This document shows positions 1-7,983 of a stretch of DNA of 64,000 nucleotides, in pieces. The translations under genes were made by a program, and so were the position numbers. The notes beneath the pieces were generated by a model. The model was given only the letters and a program-made list of their open reading frames with translations. It searched no databases and was not told where the DNA came from. Source of the DNA: Pelomonas baiyunensis (GTDB lineage Bacteria > Pseudomonadota > Gammaproteobacteria > Burkholderiales > Burkholderiaceae_C); contig NZ_JBIGIB010000001.1 of the NCBI RefSeq assembly GCF_043555935.1, positions 1 through 64,000 of the forward strand, read 5' to 3'. Position 1 is the stretch's first letter, and every line of letters begins with the position of its first letter.

Positions 1-92
1 TAGGGCACGCGCTCGCTGGCAGCCAGCGTGACGCTGCGCGGCACCGGCGCCTGGGCCTGTGCGGCGGCCAAGGCCCCGGCCAGGCCCACCAT
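1..92 (-). CDS. N-terminal fragment of an exported protein (partial, runs off the left edge)
   Basis: Reading leftwards from an ATG at 92, the frame stays open to the window edge and encodes about 30 residues: a short hydrophobic Ala/Gly/Leu stretch, then an AQAQAP signal-peptidase-like site and the start of a mature chain (SVTLAASERVP). This looks like the signal peptide and first residues of a periplasmic protein, possibly a substrate-binding protein. The usual basic N-terminus of a signal peptide is missing because the frame runs straight into the homopolymer tract upstream, so the true start is probably lost there. The family cannot be named from this little. Confidence 0.35.
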   Translation of the reverse strand, partial: MVGLAGALAAAQAQAPVPRSVTLAASERVP

Positions 93-173
<81 letters not shown>

Positions 174-207
174 GCGCCGAGCCGGCGCGCCCTCACATCG
201 GCAGCAG

Positions 208-1515
208 CTACAACGAACTGACACCGGTCCAGAATGTGACCCAGTAGCCGTCATCCCGTGGCATCAGGTCCTCATAGGCTCGCATGCGAAGAGGATCCTT
301 GCTGAGGAGCGCCGCCACCGCGGCCGCGACAGGGGCGAGGTAGGTGGCAGCAGCCTTCTTGAAGTCTTCCAATCGCAGCGAGTCTTCCTTGCGCTCAAAC
401 GCAACTCGGTGCGCGGCAATCCATAGAGCCACGATCAGCCGCTGGATACCAGCCGTCAATGTGAAGACAAGGTCGCGTAGCTCGTCATCAATGGGCAAGC
501 GCTTGACCACGTACTGAAACTGACCGAGCGTGTCCATGAACGCGATGAAGAACGGATCGGTGGCGCTCAGGAACTCCGACATCTTGTGGTAACCGGAGGT
601 CACGAAGCGTTGGACGTTGCTGAGACGCTTCGTGAGGGCGCCAACTCCATCCGGTGTGCCCGACGCAATCAGCGGGATCTGCCAAGTGTTGGCCAGCGTG
701 AGCACATTCTTCAGCGCCTGATCTTCAATGATGCTGAGCTCCAGCGCCATCTCATTGGCATCGGACTTCCCGCCTTTGCCTGCTGTGCTCTTGCGCCGGC
801 GTTCGAGCGATGGGATCTTGAAAAAGTTCTGGACTTCATCCAAGTGCAGCCCGCCGAGAAAGTGGGCAACAGCAACTTGTCGCCACTCGTCCATCATCTT
901 GGCTCCGTCCCTTCTCTCCTTGGCCAGCGATGCGGCGAACCGTCTAACCTCGGCGGGGAGCACCCGGGCAACGGCGTCGTCCCAGGCGATCATCAAGTTG
1001 GCAGCAAGATCCACAGCACGGCCGCTCGCCGGTACATCAACCGACAGGTGGACCATCTGATAGTGTGATCCCTTCAGTCTCGGGAAGGTCTCGTGCACGA
1101 TCACCTGGCACCCGTAGCAGTCAAACGCCTTGTGAATGGCCACCGTCTTTCCCACCCCAGAGTGGCCCACCACGACTGCCGCCATGGCTGGCGCTCGGGG
1201 GCGCAGCGCGGCAAGGGGGTCGTTGCTGACAACGGCCCAAGTCGCCGCTGCCGCGGGGTCCCGATAGCGATAGCCTTGCCGAATGACCAGGTCTGTCGTT
1301 TCGAGCACGCGTGCGCCTTCGAGCGAGGGTAGGTGCAGGTCCCGGACGACCATCAGCATGTGAAGCCGGACATGCTTCGGAACACCAGACATGTCGCCGG
1401 GGACAGCGGGAACGAGGCGCAGCTTGGCTAGGGCCTGCTCTCGCGACAGGATCGGGCCAAGGTTCCGCGTCAGGATGTTCCCCTCATAGGGGTCAACGAG
1501 GTTGAGCTTAGCCAT
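208..1515 (-). CDS. tnsC: TnsC-like AAA+ ATPase of a Tn7-like transposon
   Basis: 435-residue AAA+ ATPase. Walker A is GHSGVGKT (residues 117-124) and Walker B is LHLDEVQ (about 223-229), the arrangement of TnsC/TniB regulators. In Tn7-like elements this protein polymerises on DNA with ATP, receives the target signal from a TniQ/TnsD protein and activates the TnsA/TnsB transposase. Its ATG overlaps the end of tnsB by 8 bp, so the genes are co-translated. The gene ends normally with TAG, but the next gene of the operon is not visible because the sequence enters a homopolymer tract within about 35 bp. Function by family is secure; the target system is unknown. Confidence 0.88.
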   Translation of the reverse strand: MAKLNLVDPYEGNILTRNLGPILSREQALAKLRLVPAVPGDMSGVPKHVRLHMLMVVRDLHLPSLEGARVLETTDLVIRQGYRYRDPAAAATWAVVSNDPLAALRPRAPAMAAVVVGHSGVGKTVAIHKAFDCYGCQVIVHETFPRLKGSHYQMVHLSVDVPASGRAVDLAANLMIAWDDAVARVLPAEVRRFAASLAKERRDGAKMMDEWRQVAVAHFLGGLHLDEVQNFFKIPSLERRRKSTAGKGGKSDANEMALELSIIEDQALKNVLTLANTWQIPLIASGTPDGVGALTKRLSNVQRFVTSGYHKMSEFLSATDPFFIAFMDTLGQFQYVVKRLPIDDELRDLVFTLTAGIQRLIVALWIAAHRVAFERKEDSLRLEDFKKAAATYLAPVAAAVAALLSKDPLRMRAYEDLMPRDDGYWVTFWTGVSSL

Positions 1516-3814
1516 ATTGCTGCGCCTCGTTCGCTGCCGCGGCGATGGCCCGCATCATGTCGAGATGGGCCTGCGCCGCTTCGTCCATATGAGACTGTGC
1601 TGCTGGGGCCGTGCTCGGAGGCGTGGCGGCTGGTACAGCCATACCTTCGAGCTTTCTCGCCTCCGAGATGGTCGGCTTGGCACCGGTGTCCCGGGCGATT
1701 GCTGCAGTCGTCTGAGCCTTTGCGGTCTCAACCAACTCCTGGACCTGCCTCAGCGCCTTCAGAGCCTCCATGGCCTTGACATGAGCCACGTCAGCGCGGT
1801 TCAGTTGACCGAACGCGAACGAGTCGGCAACCTCGTCGAACGTCAGCTCCCTTGAAGCGGTCGACTGGTCCGACAGCTTGAGGTCGAGAAGACCCCGCCC
1901 AGCGACGTTTGGCGTCCAGATGCGGGAAACCGAGCCTGGGTAGTGATGACAAGGAATGTCCCAGCCACCAAAGTTGCGAGCATAGGCAGTCCACTGCTGC
2001 TGGTCGACATCCGAATTGCTGTAGTGCCGGCCCGCGTACATCACGCCGTTGCGGCTCACGCGGCCCGTGTCACTGAAAAGTAGCGAGGTAATCAGCTCGG
2101 ACTTAGGGACCGCACGACGGAAGCCCACACCCATGCGATGCCCCCACGCCCAAAGGCCTGCCGGGCTGGGGAAGACGCCGGCAGCCTTCATGTGAGCATC
2201 AAGCCGATGCTCACGGTCCGCGGTGAGGTTGTACTTGGTGAAGATCGTGTGGAGGTAGTGGACGAACTGGCGCGTCGTGAAGATTCCGTCGTTGGGATTG
2301 AACTTGCGGAGCTCGAACTCTTTCCTTCGCATGTCGATAGCGCCAGGGATGAAGTCGCACCGCTGGTGGTCCTTCATGATCCGGTGCAGCACCTCGACGA
2401 TGCCCTTCAGGTCAGGCCGGTACGGCGGCGCGTAACTCATCACCGGAATCAGCTTGACGCCGGTCTGACTAGCCGCACGCGATAGGTACTCACCGCGATC
2501 GCACATGAGAACCGCGGGCAGCGTGGGCGCCGGTGAGAGAGTCTGCAGCGCGTGATAGCCCCACAGGTCCCCAATCAGCTCCGGGTCAGCGCCGGCGCTG
2601 AACAGCGACAACTTGGCCATGTCCCAGCTTGGACCCTGCAGGCAAACGTAGAAGCCGACGATGGCTGTCGACCATACATCGCAGACGATGTAGACCACCG
2701 GACGGCCGATGATCCAGGCCGCATTGATCGACGAGCGAAGGTAAATGTCGCCGATGGTTGAATCGATCGCCCACGTATGACCGGGGCCGGCAACGCCCTT
2801 CCAGTTTCTTGCCACCAGCCCGCGCAGACTGCGTTTGAAGTGGCCAGCGGTCGTCTTCTGCGCAAGGCGCACAAGGCGAGGGATCTCTACTTCCAGCACC
2901 CGGCGGATCTGCGCTCGGTTCGGATACTCCCCTTTCTCCGGTTTGACCTCGACGACCTTTCCTCCCTCCTTCTTGTGCTTCGCAAGCTCGGACGCTTTCT
3001 CAGGCTCCACAGCGACTAACTTGCCGTCGACGTACTTGAAGCGCTTGACGAAGTGGCTGTTGAGAATCAGCGTGCACCGTGCTGGCATCTCCGGTTTGGG
3101 CTCCGGAATCGACAGATCGGCCGCCATGATTCGGTTACGCCAGTCCGTGCTCATGCCGGGTTGCTCTGGCGGAAGTTTGATTCCTGCCTTTGCAGCCAAC
3201 ATCTGCTTGGCTGTCTTCCTGCCAGCCTTCTCCCGCCCACCGGGGTCACAGGGTCGAGCCACGCCCGGGGCACCGCAGTTCTCGCGCATCGGCCTCAGGC
3301 TCGTTTCGCTGAAGCCGTGACGACAGAGCGAAGACCAGAGCTTGTAGACGAGCGCCCTGCTGGCGATGGCCGACTCAACGACGGCCTTCACCAGGCCACC
3401 AAGGCCGGTATGCACGAGGATGCTGTCACGCAGCGTCTGAAAGGTCAGGAAGTCCTTCATCACCGCTTTGCGAGACTCGAAGATCTCTTGGTCAGCCGCA
3501 GCAGTGGTCGGGAGGTAGAAGATGGGATCGAGATCGATCTCGACGCGGAGCAGGTGACGCTCGCGGTCTAGAGACTCCAACTCACGCCGCGACAGCCAAA
3601 GCAGTTCGCCGATCAGAGGGGCAGGCGCCTTCTTGCGTGGCCTCTTGGTCTTCTCCTTCTTCTTGCGTCCACCCTTTGATCGCGCGACCTCTGCATCCGC
3701 GTCCAAACGAACGGCCACGACTCGCTCAATCGTAGGCTCGTCAAGCACAACTCGATAGAGCCCCTTGAGATCGCCAGCGGCGATGCGGATCACCTCGTTG
3801 TGCATCAGTTCCAT
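1508..3814 (-). CDS. tnsB: TnsB-like DDE transposase
   Basis: 768-residue transposase with an integrase-core (rve) fold. The catalytic triad can be read as Asp~351 (AIDST), Asp~439 (MCDRGEY) and Glu~474 (GIVEVLH), i.e. a DD(35)E spacing. The N-terminal third carries a very basic Lys/Arg stretch (about residues 45-65) and predicted helix-turn-helix segments that would bind the transposon ends. TnsB makes the 3'-end cuts and joins them to the target. I chose the ATG at 3814 rather than the longer frame because it is preceded by a perfect AAGGAGG ribosome-binding site; it overlaps the end of tnsA by 10 bp. The downstream overlap with tnsC is 8 bp. Confidence 0.9.
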   Translation of the reverse strand: MELMHNEVIRIAAGDLKGLYRVVLDEPTIERVVAVRLDADAEVARSKGGRKKKEKTKRPRKKAPAPLIGELLWLSRRELESLDRERHLLRVEIDLDPIFYLPTTAAADQEIFESRKAVMKDFLTFQTLRDSILVHTGLGGLVKAVVESAIASRALVYKLWSSLCRHGFSETSLRPMRENCGAPGVARPCDPGGREKAGRKTAKQMLAAKAGIKLPPEQPGMSTDWRNRIMAADLSIPEPKPEMPARCTLILNSHFVKRFKYVDGKLVAVEPEKASELAKHKKEGGKVVEVKPEKGEYPNRAQIRRVLEVEIPRLVRLAQKTTAGHFKRSLRGLVARNWKGVAGPGHTWAIDSTIGDIYLRSSINAAWIIGRPVVYIVCDVWSTAIVGFYVCLQGPSWDMAKLSLFSAGADPELIGDLWGYHALQTLSPAPTLPAVLMCDRGEYLSRAASQTGVKLIPVMSYAPPYRPDLKGIVEVLHRIMKDHQRCDFIPGAIDMRRKEFELRKFNPNDGIFTTRQFVHYLHTIFTKYNLTADREHRLDAHMKAAGVFPSPAGLWAWGHRMGVGFRRAVPKSELITSLLFSDTGRVSRNGVMYAGRHYSNSDVDQQQWTAYARNFGGWDIPCHHYPGSVSRIWTPNVAGRGLLDLKLSDQSTASRELTFDEVADSFAFGQLNRADVAHVKAMEALKALRQVQELVETAKAQTTAAIARDTGAKPTISEARKLEGMAVPAATPPSTAPAAQSHMDEAAQAHLDMMRAIAAAANEAQQYG

Positions 3815-4701
3815 GCTGTCCTCCTTGATGCGATCGGGTTGAAGGCAAGGAAATCGGATGGAGATAGAAGCTCGATGGGCAGGTGCGGCCTCCAGCCGCG
3901 ACGCAGATCCAACGGCAGTACGCGGGTCCAGACAGATTGCCAGAACGCACCTTGCGCGAACTCGAAGCCCTGGCCCAAGGCCGTGTCTATGCGGTCCAGC
4001 ACGTAGGACAAGGGAAAGCCCTCGAGCTCCCGAGCCAAGTCGGCTGCGGCGAGCTTTGTTTCGTCCGAGACCGGCTCTCTTTGCCACCATTGGAACGAAC
4101 AGCGCAGAGTGAGCTCGACCTCTTCTTCGTACTGTGCGGGAGTGATGAGGAGCCACTCCACGCCTCGCGCCATCCAGTACGCCTGCTCGATGGCGAGCAG
4201 CTTCTTCGTGCGTTCGTCCAACTCTGCCTTCGGCTTGCATGCCACGGCGAGTAGCTTGCGACCGCCGGATTCGTCCATCAGAGCGAACAGCAGGTCAGTG
4301 GTGATGACCCATGGTGCCGATCGCCCATTGCCGTTCACGCGCGGATGCCGGAATCCGAGCTGGCGAGCAATCTCCAGCGTGCCGGGCAGTCCGGGCTTAC
4401 CCAACCTGACGTCGTACGCGCCCAACTCGTGAGAGCCCGTCTCTAAGCTCAGCGGAAATTGCTCCCGCAAATCGTCCGCGCCCGGCGTGAGCGGCGTGAA
4501 AAGGCTCGCCACCCACTCATCATCACTCAGCAGGTTCCGCTGCCGGCCGCCCCACGTCATCAAGTGGGAGCGGCCATCACTTGAAGGATCACCCCGGCTA
4601 ATGCAGTGCCATGGGCGGTATCGGATGTAGGTCCCCTGACCGCGGCCCTCCTTACGGAATCGGTCCAGCAGGTCTGGCGTGAACAACTTGGTCTTTCGCA
4701 T
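3805..4701 (-). CDS. tnsA: TnsA-like endonuclease of a Tn7-like transposon
   Basis: 298-residue protein from the ATG at 4701, which has an AGGGG ribosome-binding site just upstream. It has the TnsA layout: an N-terminal endonuclease domain with REQFPL, a metal-binding Asp in ITTDLLFAL and the lysine of ACKPKAEL, then IEQAYW and a C-terminal TnsC-interacting domain. TnsA cuts the 5' ends so that transposition is cut-and-paste. The residue two before the catalytic-type Lys is Ala, where Tn7 TnsA has Gln; I cannot say whether this matters. It is the first gene of tnsABC, and a repeated GGGAATTGC motif overlaps its ribosome-binding site and start, hinting at repression. Confidence 0.85.
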   Translation of the reverse strand: MRKTKLFTPDLLDRFRKEGRGQGTYIRYRPWHCISRGDPSSDGRSHLMTWGGRQRNLLSDDEWVASLFTPLTPGADDLREQFPLSLETGSHELGAYDVRLGKPGLPGTLEIARQLGFRHPRVNGNGRSAPWVITTDLLFALMDESGGRKLLAVACKPKAELDERTKKLLAIEQAYWMARGVEWLLITPAQYEEEVELTLRCSFQWWQREPVSDETKLAAADLARELEGFPLSYVLDRIDTALGQGFEFAQGAFWQSVWTRVLPLDLRRGWRPHLPIELLSPSDFLAFNPIASRRTAWN

Positions 4702-4843
4702 GCAATTCCCCTGGCGGTCGCGGCTTTGGCAGCGCGGCGACCGCTCCATGAAAAGTTCGAGGCGAAGGGGGAATTGACGGCGCCCATCCAGGTCCGTAGA
4801 CTGAAAATCGTTCGCAAAAAGTCCTGGGCAATTCCCCCGGCGG
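4702..4843. promoter_or_regulatory. tnsA upstream region with three copies of a GGGAATTGC-type motif
   Basis: On the + strand, GCAATTCCCCTGGCGG (4702-4717) and GCAATTCCCCCGGCGG (4828-4843) are direct repeats differing at one base. A third, inverted and less perfect copy (GGGGGAATTG) lies at 4766-4775. The first copy covers the tnsA ribosome-binding site up to its start codon. They could be operators for the neighbouring XRE protein, or binding sites of TnsB near a transposon end. The same core recurs twice in the XRE promoter at 5739-5772, which favours the operator reading. Confidence 0.5.
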
Positions 4844-4844
4844 A

Positions 4845-4877
4845 AGCGGCGTCACAACTGGTACTTGTGACGCCGCT
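4845..4877. repeat. Perfect 13-bp inverted repeat upstream of tnsA
   Basis: AGCGGCGTCACAA (4845-4857) and its exact reverse complement (4865-4877) flank a 7-nt spacer; a T-rich TGTCTTTT follows on the + strand. It could act as an intrinsic terminator on the + strand, as a protein-binding palindrome, or be part of a transposon end. A second, 7-bp dyad (CTTGCGA, 4940-4946, with TCGCAAG, 4956-4962) lies just to the right. From about 4963 to 5264 I see no supported gene. Confidence 0.5.
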
Positions 4878-5264
4878 GTCTTTTGGGTCTACGACGTGTT
4901 CATGCGAATCTCCTTGCTGTTGGTTGTTGGCGACGCGGGCTTGCGAGAGATCACTTCGCAAGTTGAGATGTACTCAAGCGAAAACTAGCTAGGCAACGAC
5001 GTGAGCAGGACCGGCCCCAACGTCTGGTGGCGCGCTTCCTGGCTTGGTGATTGCGATCAGCCCAGTGCTGAACGCAGTGCAGTCGTGGCTATAGGTATGG
5101 ACGACCAGCCCGCCGGGTGCAGGGCGGCAAGCAGATGCCTTCGCTGGGGAGTGAAGGCCTTCTTGATCTGTGTTTGCGAAGTGCTACGCTGTACTTGCGA
5201 CGGTTGGGGTAGCGCCTCGGCTTCCGGGGGACAGAACCTTTGGTGAGGGGCTGTCTTCTGGATC

Positions 5265-5702
5265 TCACATGGACACCTCCCGTAGCCGGGCCCGCAGGTG
5301 CTCGACGGCCTCTCGCGGCAACTGAGGGGCCGCTGATCTGATCTCGGCCAGGAGCTTCCGGACGCCAGGCGCCAGATGCGCATCGTGGGTCGAGGCTGCG
5401 CGCTCTGCCTCTGCAAGGGCGACAAGTTGCTGTGCTTGCTCATCGCGGAGCTTTAGCGCACCAGCGATTCGCATTGCTGTGGTGCGTGGTGGAGCCAAGC
5501 GCCGACCGTTCTCAATCTCGGAAAAGTAGCCAGCTGCCACCTTTGCGGCGCTCGCCACAACTGCCTGCGAGAGGCCAAGCTCAGTCCTGCGCGTGAACAC
5601 TTCCTCCCCGAAGCAACGCGGGGCGCCGTCACGGCAATTCGGCGCGCTCTGGCGCTGCGCCTGGTCTTGAGAGGAGTCACGTTGCTCGCGTCGATCTGCC
5701 AT
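5265..5702 (-). CDS. XRE-family helix-turn-helix regulator
   Basis: 145-residue cytoplasmic DNA-binding protein. An XRE/Cro-type HTH lies in the middle (FTRRTELGLSQAVVASAAK, then AGYFSEIENGRR), followed by a C-terminal region with Glu/Arg/Leu-rich helices. The N-terminal 30 residues are polar and probably disordered. I took the ATG at 5702; a longer frame to 5807 would run through the divergent gene's start. It is divergent from the unknown 395-aa gene, and the 79-bp gap holds an inverted pair of GGAATTGC motifs that also occur at tnsA, so it is a plausible repressor of itself, of its neighbour and of the transposase genes. That regulatory role is inference. Confidence 0.75.
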   Translation of the reverse strand: MADRREQRDSSQDQAQRQSAPNCRDGAPRCFGEEVFTRRTELGLSQAVVASAAKVAAGYFSEIENGRRLAPPRTTAMRIAGALKLRDEQAQQLVALAEAERAASTHDAHLAPGVRKLLAEIRSAAPQLPREAVEHLRARLREVSM

Positions 5703-5781
5703 CCTGTGAAGGTATAGAAGGCTTCGCTGCGCAGCGAGGCAATTCCGGTGGAAACTCCTCCTTGGGAATTGCACGCGTAGC
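5703..5781. promoter_or_regulatory. Divergent promoter with a GCAATTCC ... GGAATTGC operator-like dyad
   Basis: GCAATTCC at 5739-5746 and GGAATTGC at 5765-5772 form an 8-bp inverted repeat with an 18-bp spacer, centred between the divergent XRE gene and the unknown protein gene. The core matches the repeats at 4702 and 4828 before tnsA. It is a likely operator for the XRE protein. Confidence 0.5.
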
Positions 5782-6969
5782 ATGGGATCGAAAGCCAGCC
5801 AGCCCACAGTCGGCGCCGACAGCGAGCAGTATGAAATTCCGTTGCGCCGGCTGCGTCAGCCCGCGACGGTCAACCTCTTCAAGATTGGCGTTCTGGAGGG
5901 TGCGCATGTTGCGGGCATGCATCAGGCGAAAGAGGTGATGCAGGCCATGACGAAAGCTGGACTTGATGGTGTCCTGGACGTTCGTACCTGGAAGGGCTGG
6001 TTCGGTGACCCTCGGCCTCGTCGCGCCCGCAGAGACGGTGTCGTAGCCCTTGATCGATATCTCGATGCTGTTCAGGACCCTCGTAGAAGTCAATTTCCGG
6101 AGGCCTCGCCGACAAGCCGCTTCTTCGTGGCGCTGCTTGAGGACGGCCTCGCATCCAGGCTCCTCGCGCCTACCGAAGCGAAGGCGCCGGAGATCGCATT
6201 GGCGCAGCGTGCACTTGAGTACAAGCCCGAGTCTGCAGTTCACCTGCACTTCGACGCCATTGAGGCCGTTTCTATGTCAGAGGGGAACGGTGAGGTTGGC
6301 TGGGAGAAGGTCAAAGCGATATGCGCCAAGCGCGTAATGCAACTGCTGCATCAACGCTGGTCACCAAGGAACGGCACGATCTATCGTGAGCTCACCCCGA
6401 GCCTCGAGCTGAGATGGACTTGGGCCGACGCTGACGAGCGTGCGCGAATTCTCAGACGCTATGGGCAGCTCCAGCCCAACATGTTCGAGGCTCATCGACG
6501 GGCTGTTCCGTACCCATGTTGGGATGCTGCCGGGATCGCCGGTGATGAGCCAGAAGGGTTTGTGCATCGCTTGTTGTTGGGGCTGTCAACAGATAGTGAT
6601 TTCTTGGTGGCTGACAGGTTTCAGGCCTGGGCGCTGGATCTTGCAAGTGCAGCTTTCGCGATGCATGCGCTGGCATGGACTGAGCGCTACGAAACTCATG
6701 GCGTCCGCGTGAGTCCGGAGCTAGTCTTCTGGCGAGCGTTGGAGCAGCTCTACTTGTCCGATGAGCCGGATGACGTTATCCGGGATGGCCTTGTAGCAGC
6801 GCTCGAACTCATCAGTGCAAGCTGGACCGACGAGACGCTTGACACCTTGCACCGCGCACGCCGCTGGTACAGACGGATACTCTCCGACCTCGGGCTCGAT
6901 GTATGCGTGGTTGCTGAGACCGTTCGCCGATGTTGGCGGGTTCGGCCAATCGTATACCGCGGGGGGTAG
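5782..6969 (+). CDS. Protein of unknown function divergent from the XRE regulator
   Basis: 395 residues, soluble, no signal peptide and no membrane segment that I can see. I recognise no family. The N-terminal third contains a helix rich in Met/Ala/Lys followed by DVRTWKGWFGDPRPRRARR, a basic patch that could contact nucleic acid; the centre has QLLHQRWSPRNGTIYREL; the C-terminal half is helical and Trp-rich, ending with a basic stretch. The ATG at 5782 has no clear ribosome-binding site. It shares a promoter region, with a motif also seen at tnsA, with the XRE gene, so it may be an accessory or cargo protein of the Tn7-like element. What it does is open. Confidence 0.7.
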   Translation: MGSKASQPTVGADSEQYEIPLRRLRQPATVNLFKIGVLEGAHVAGMHQAKEVMQAMTKAGLDGVLDVRTWKGWFGDPRPRRARRDGVVALDRYLDAVQDPRRSQFPEASPTSRFFVALLEDGLASRLLAPTEAKAPEIALAQRALEYKPESAVHLHFDAIEAVSMSEGNGEVGWEKVKAICAKRVMQLLHQRWSPRNGTIYRELTPSLELRWTWADADERARILRRYGQLQPNMFEAHRRAVPYPCWDAAGIAGDEPEGFVHRLLLGLSTDSDFLVADRFQAWALDLASAAFAMHALAWTERYETHGVRVSPELVFWRALEQLYLSDEPDDVIRDGLVAALELISASWTDETLDTLHRARRWYRRILSDLGLDVCVVAETVRRCWRVRPIVYRGG

Positions 6970-7467
6970 TGCCTGGTACCGAGCGCGGATCACGGCGTTA
7001 GGCAAGACGGGCGGCAGCTTTAGGCTGCTGATCCTGGTCGTTCGTCGATTGCGGCCCTGTGACGGCTGTCGGCCACAAGCCGCCGGTCGCCTCGCCGCCA
7101 CATAGCGGACGGTCGCCCAGGGGATGCCGTGTCTCCATGGCATCGGCGCACCCTTCACCACGTCCTGAAAAGTGTTCTTATCAGGACGTCATTTCGTGAA
7201 CCGAAAATTGTGACGCGGGCCTTCGAGGTCACTCGGGGAGGCTGTCGCACGGCGTTCGGATCCTTGGCGCTGCCCATCGACCGGCGTGAAGGCGACTGCT
7301 AGGTGTTGGATGGCCGAACGCCAGCCCAAATCGCCGCGCACCGTCTGCAGCGAGGTGGACAACGGCAGCGCCAGAGGCAGACGACGCTTGCACCGGCGCT
7401 GGATCTGGATCCAGTTCGCGCCGGGAATCGCCGATCGACTGAACGCCGGGTGAATGGTCTGCGGCGA
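6970..7467. other. Gene-free stretch between the transposon-side genes and ubiT
   Basis: No reading frame here has support from a family or a convincing start. The only clear structure is a 9-bp inverted repeat, ACGTCCTGA (7160-7168) and TCAGGACGT (7181-7189), with a 12-nt loop. A TTGTGACGC at 7208 repeats a 9-mer found in the palindrome at 4865. The boundary of the mobile element may lie in this stretch, but I could not define it. Confidence 0.45.
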
Positions 7468-7983
7468 TCAGCGTTGCTCTTGGGCCCTGGTCACCGGCCA
7501 CAGCGGACCGAGGGCGTCCAGCGAGTTCTTGAGCAGAAGGCCAAGCTCCGTGTCACCCTCCATCATCAGCACGCGATCGAAGAACAAGCGATCAGGATCG
7601 TCCAGGCCGCGAGCCAGCCGCCACCAGCCTGAGGTCCGGGAGGCGATGCGCAGCGCCGCCACCGCCTGCTCGCCGGCTGCTGAGAAGCCCCACGGGCCCG
7701 CGCAAAGCCTCACGCGCACGCCCAGGTCGGTGATTTCCAGTGCCACGACGCGACCCGCCAACCCGTCACGCAACTCGGGCGGGAAGCGCGGCCACAACGC
7801 CCCGTTGATGGCCGCGGCCACCAGTGCCGATGGCGGCGCGCTGGGCAATTGGGTGATGCCCCCGGCCAGCTTGGCGATCGCGCGCGCCAGCAAGGGTGGC
7901 GGTGGTGCCAAGCGGTCCAAGTGGGCAGCGACCGCAGCGACCCGGGCGGACAACCACCGCGGTGGTCGGCGAATGGAGATCAT
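7468..7983 (-). CDS. ubiT: UbiT, SCP2-domain lipid carrier for O2-independent ubiquinone synthesis
   Basis: 171 residues with the SCP2/YhbT-type sterol-carrier fold (PPELRDGLAGRVVALEITDLG..., WWRLARGLDDPDRLFFDRVLMMEGDTELGLLL split over the C-terminal half). UbiT binds ubiquinone biosynthetic intermediates and is needed, with UbiU and UbiV, for anaerobic ubiquinone production in proteobacteria. The ATG overlaps the end of ubiV by 4 bp, making it the last gene of a ubiU-ubiV-ubiT operon. The metabolic fit is good: ubiquinone supports the nitrate respiration encoded further along the window. Confidence 0.88.
   Translation of the reverse strand: MISIRRPPRWLSARVAAVAAHLDRLAPPPPLLARAIAKLAGGITQLPSAPPSALVAAAINGALWPRFPPELRDGLAGRVVALEITDLGVRVRLCAGPWGFSAAGEQAVAALRIASRTSGWWRLARGLDDPDRLFFDRVLMMEGDTELGLLLKNSLDALGPLWPVTRAQEQR

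Noticed and set aside
6995..7010. GTTAGGC heptamer as a possible integron attC site
   Set aside because: No matching inverse core (GCCTAAC type) at the right distance and no palindromic body; a single heptamer is expected by chance.
6721..7161. 146-codon minus-strand frame overlapping the end of the unknown 395-aa gene
   Set aside because: No start context, no family, and most of it lies antisense to the better supported gene.
7229..7501. 90-codon minus-strand frame in the gap before ubiT
   Set aside because: Partly overlaps the end of ubiT in another frame and shows no domain or ribosome-binding site.
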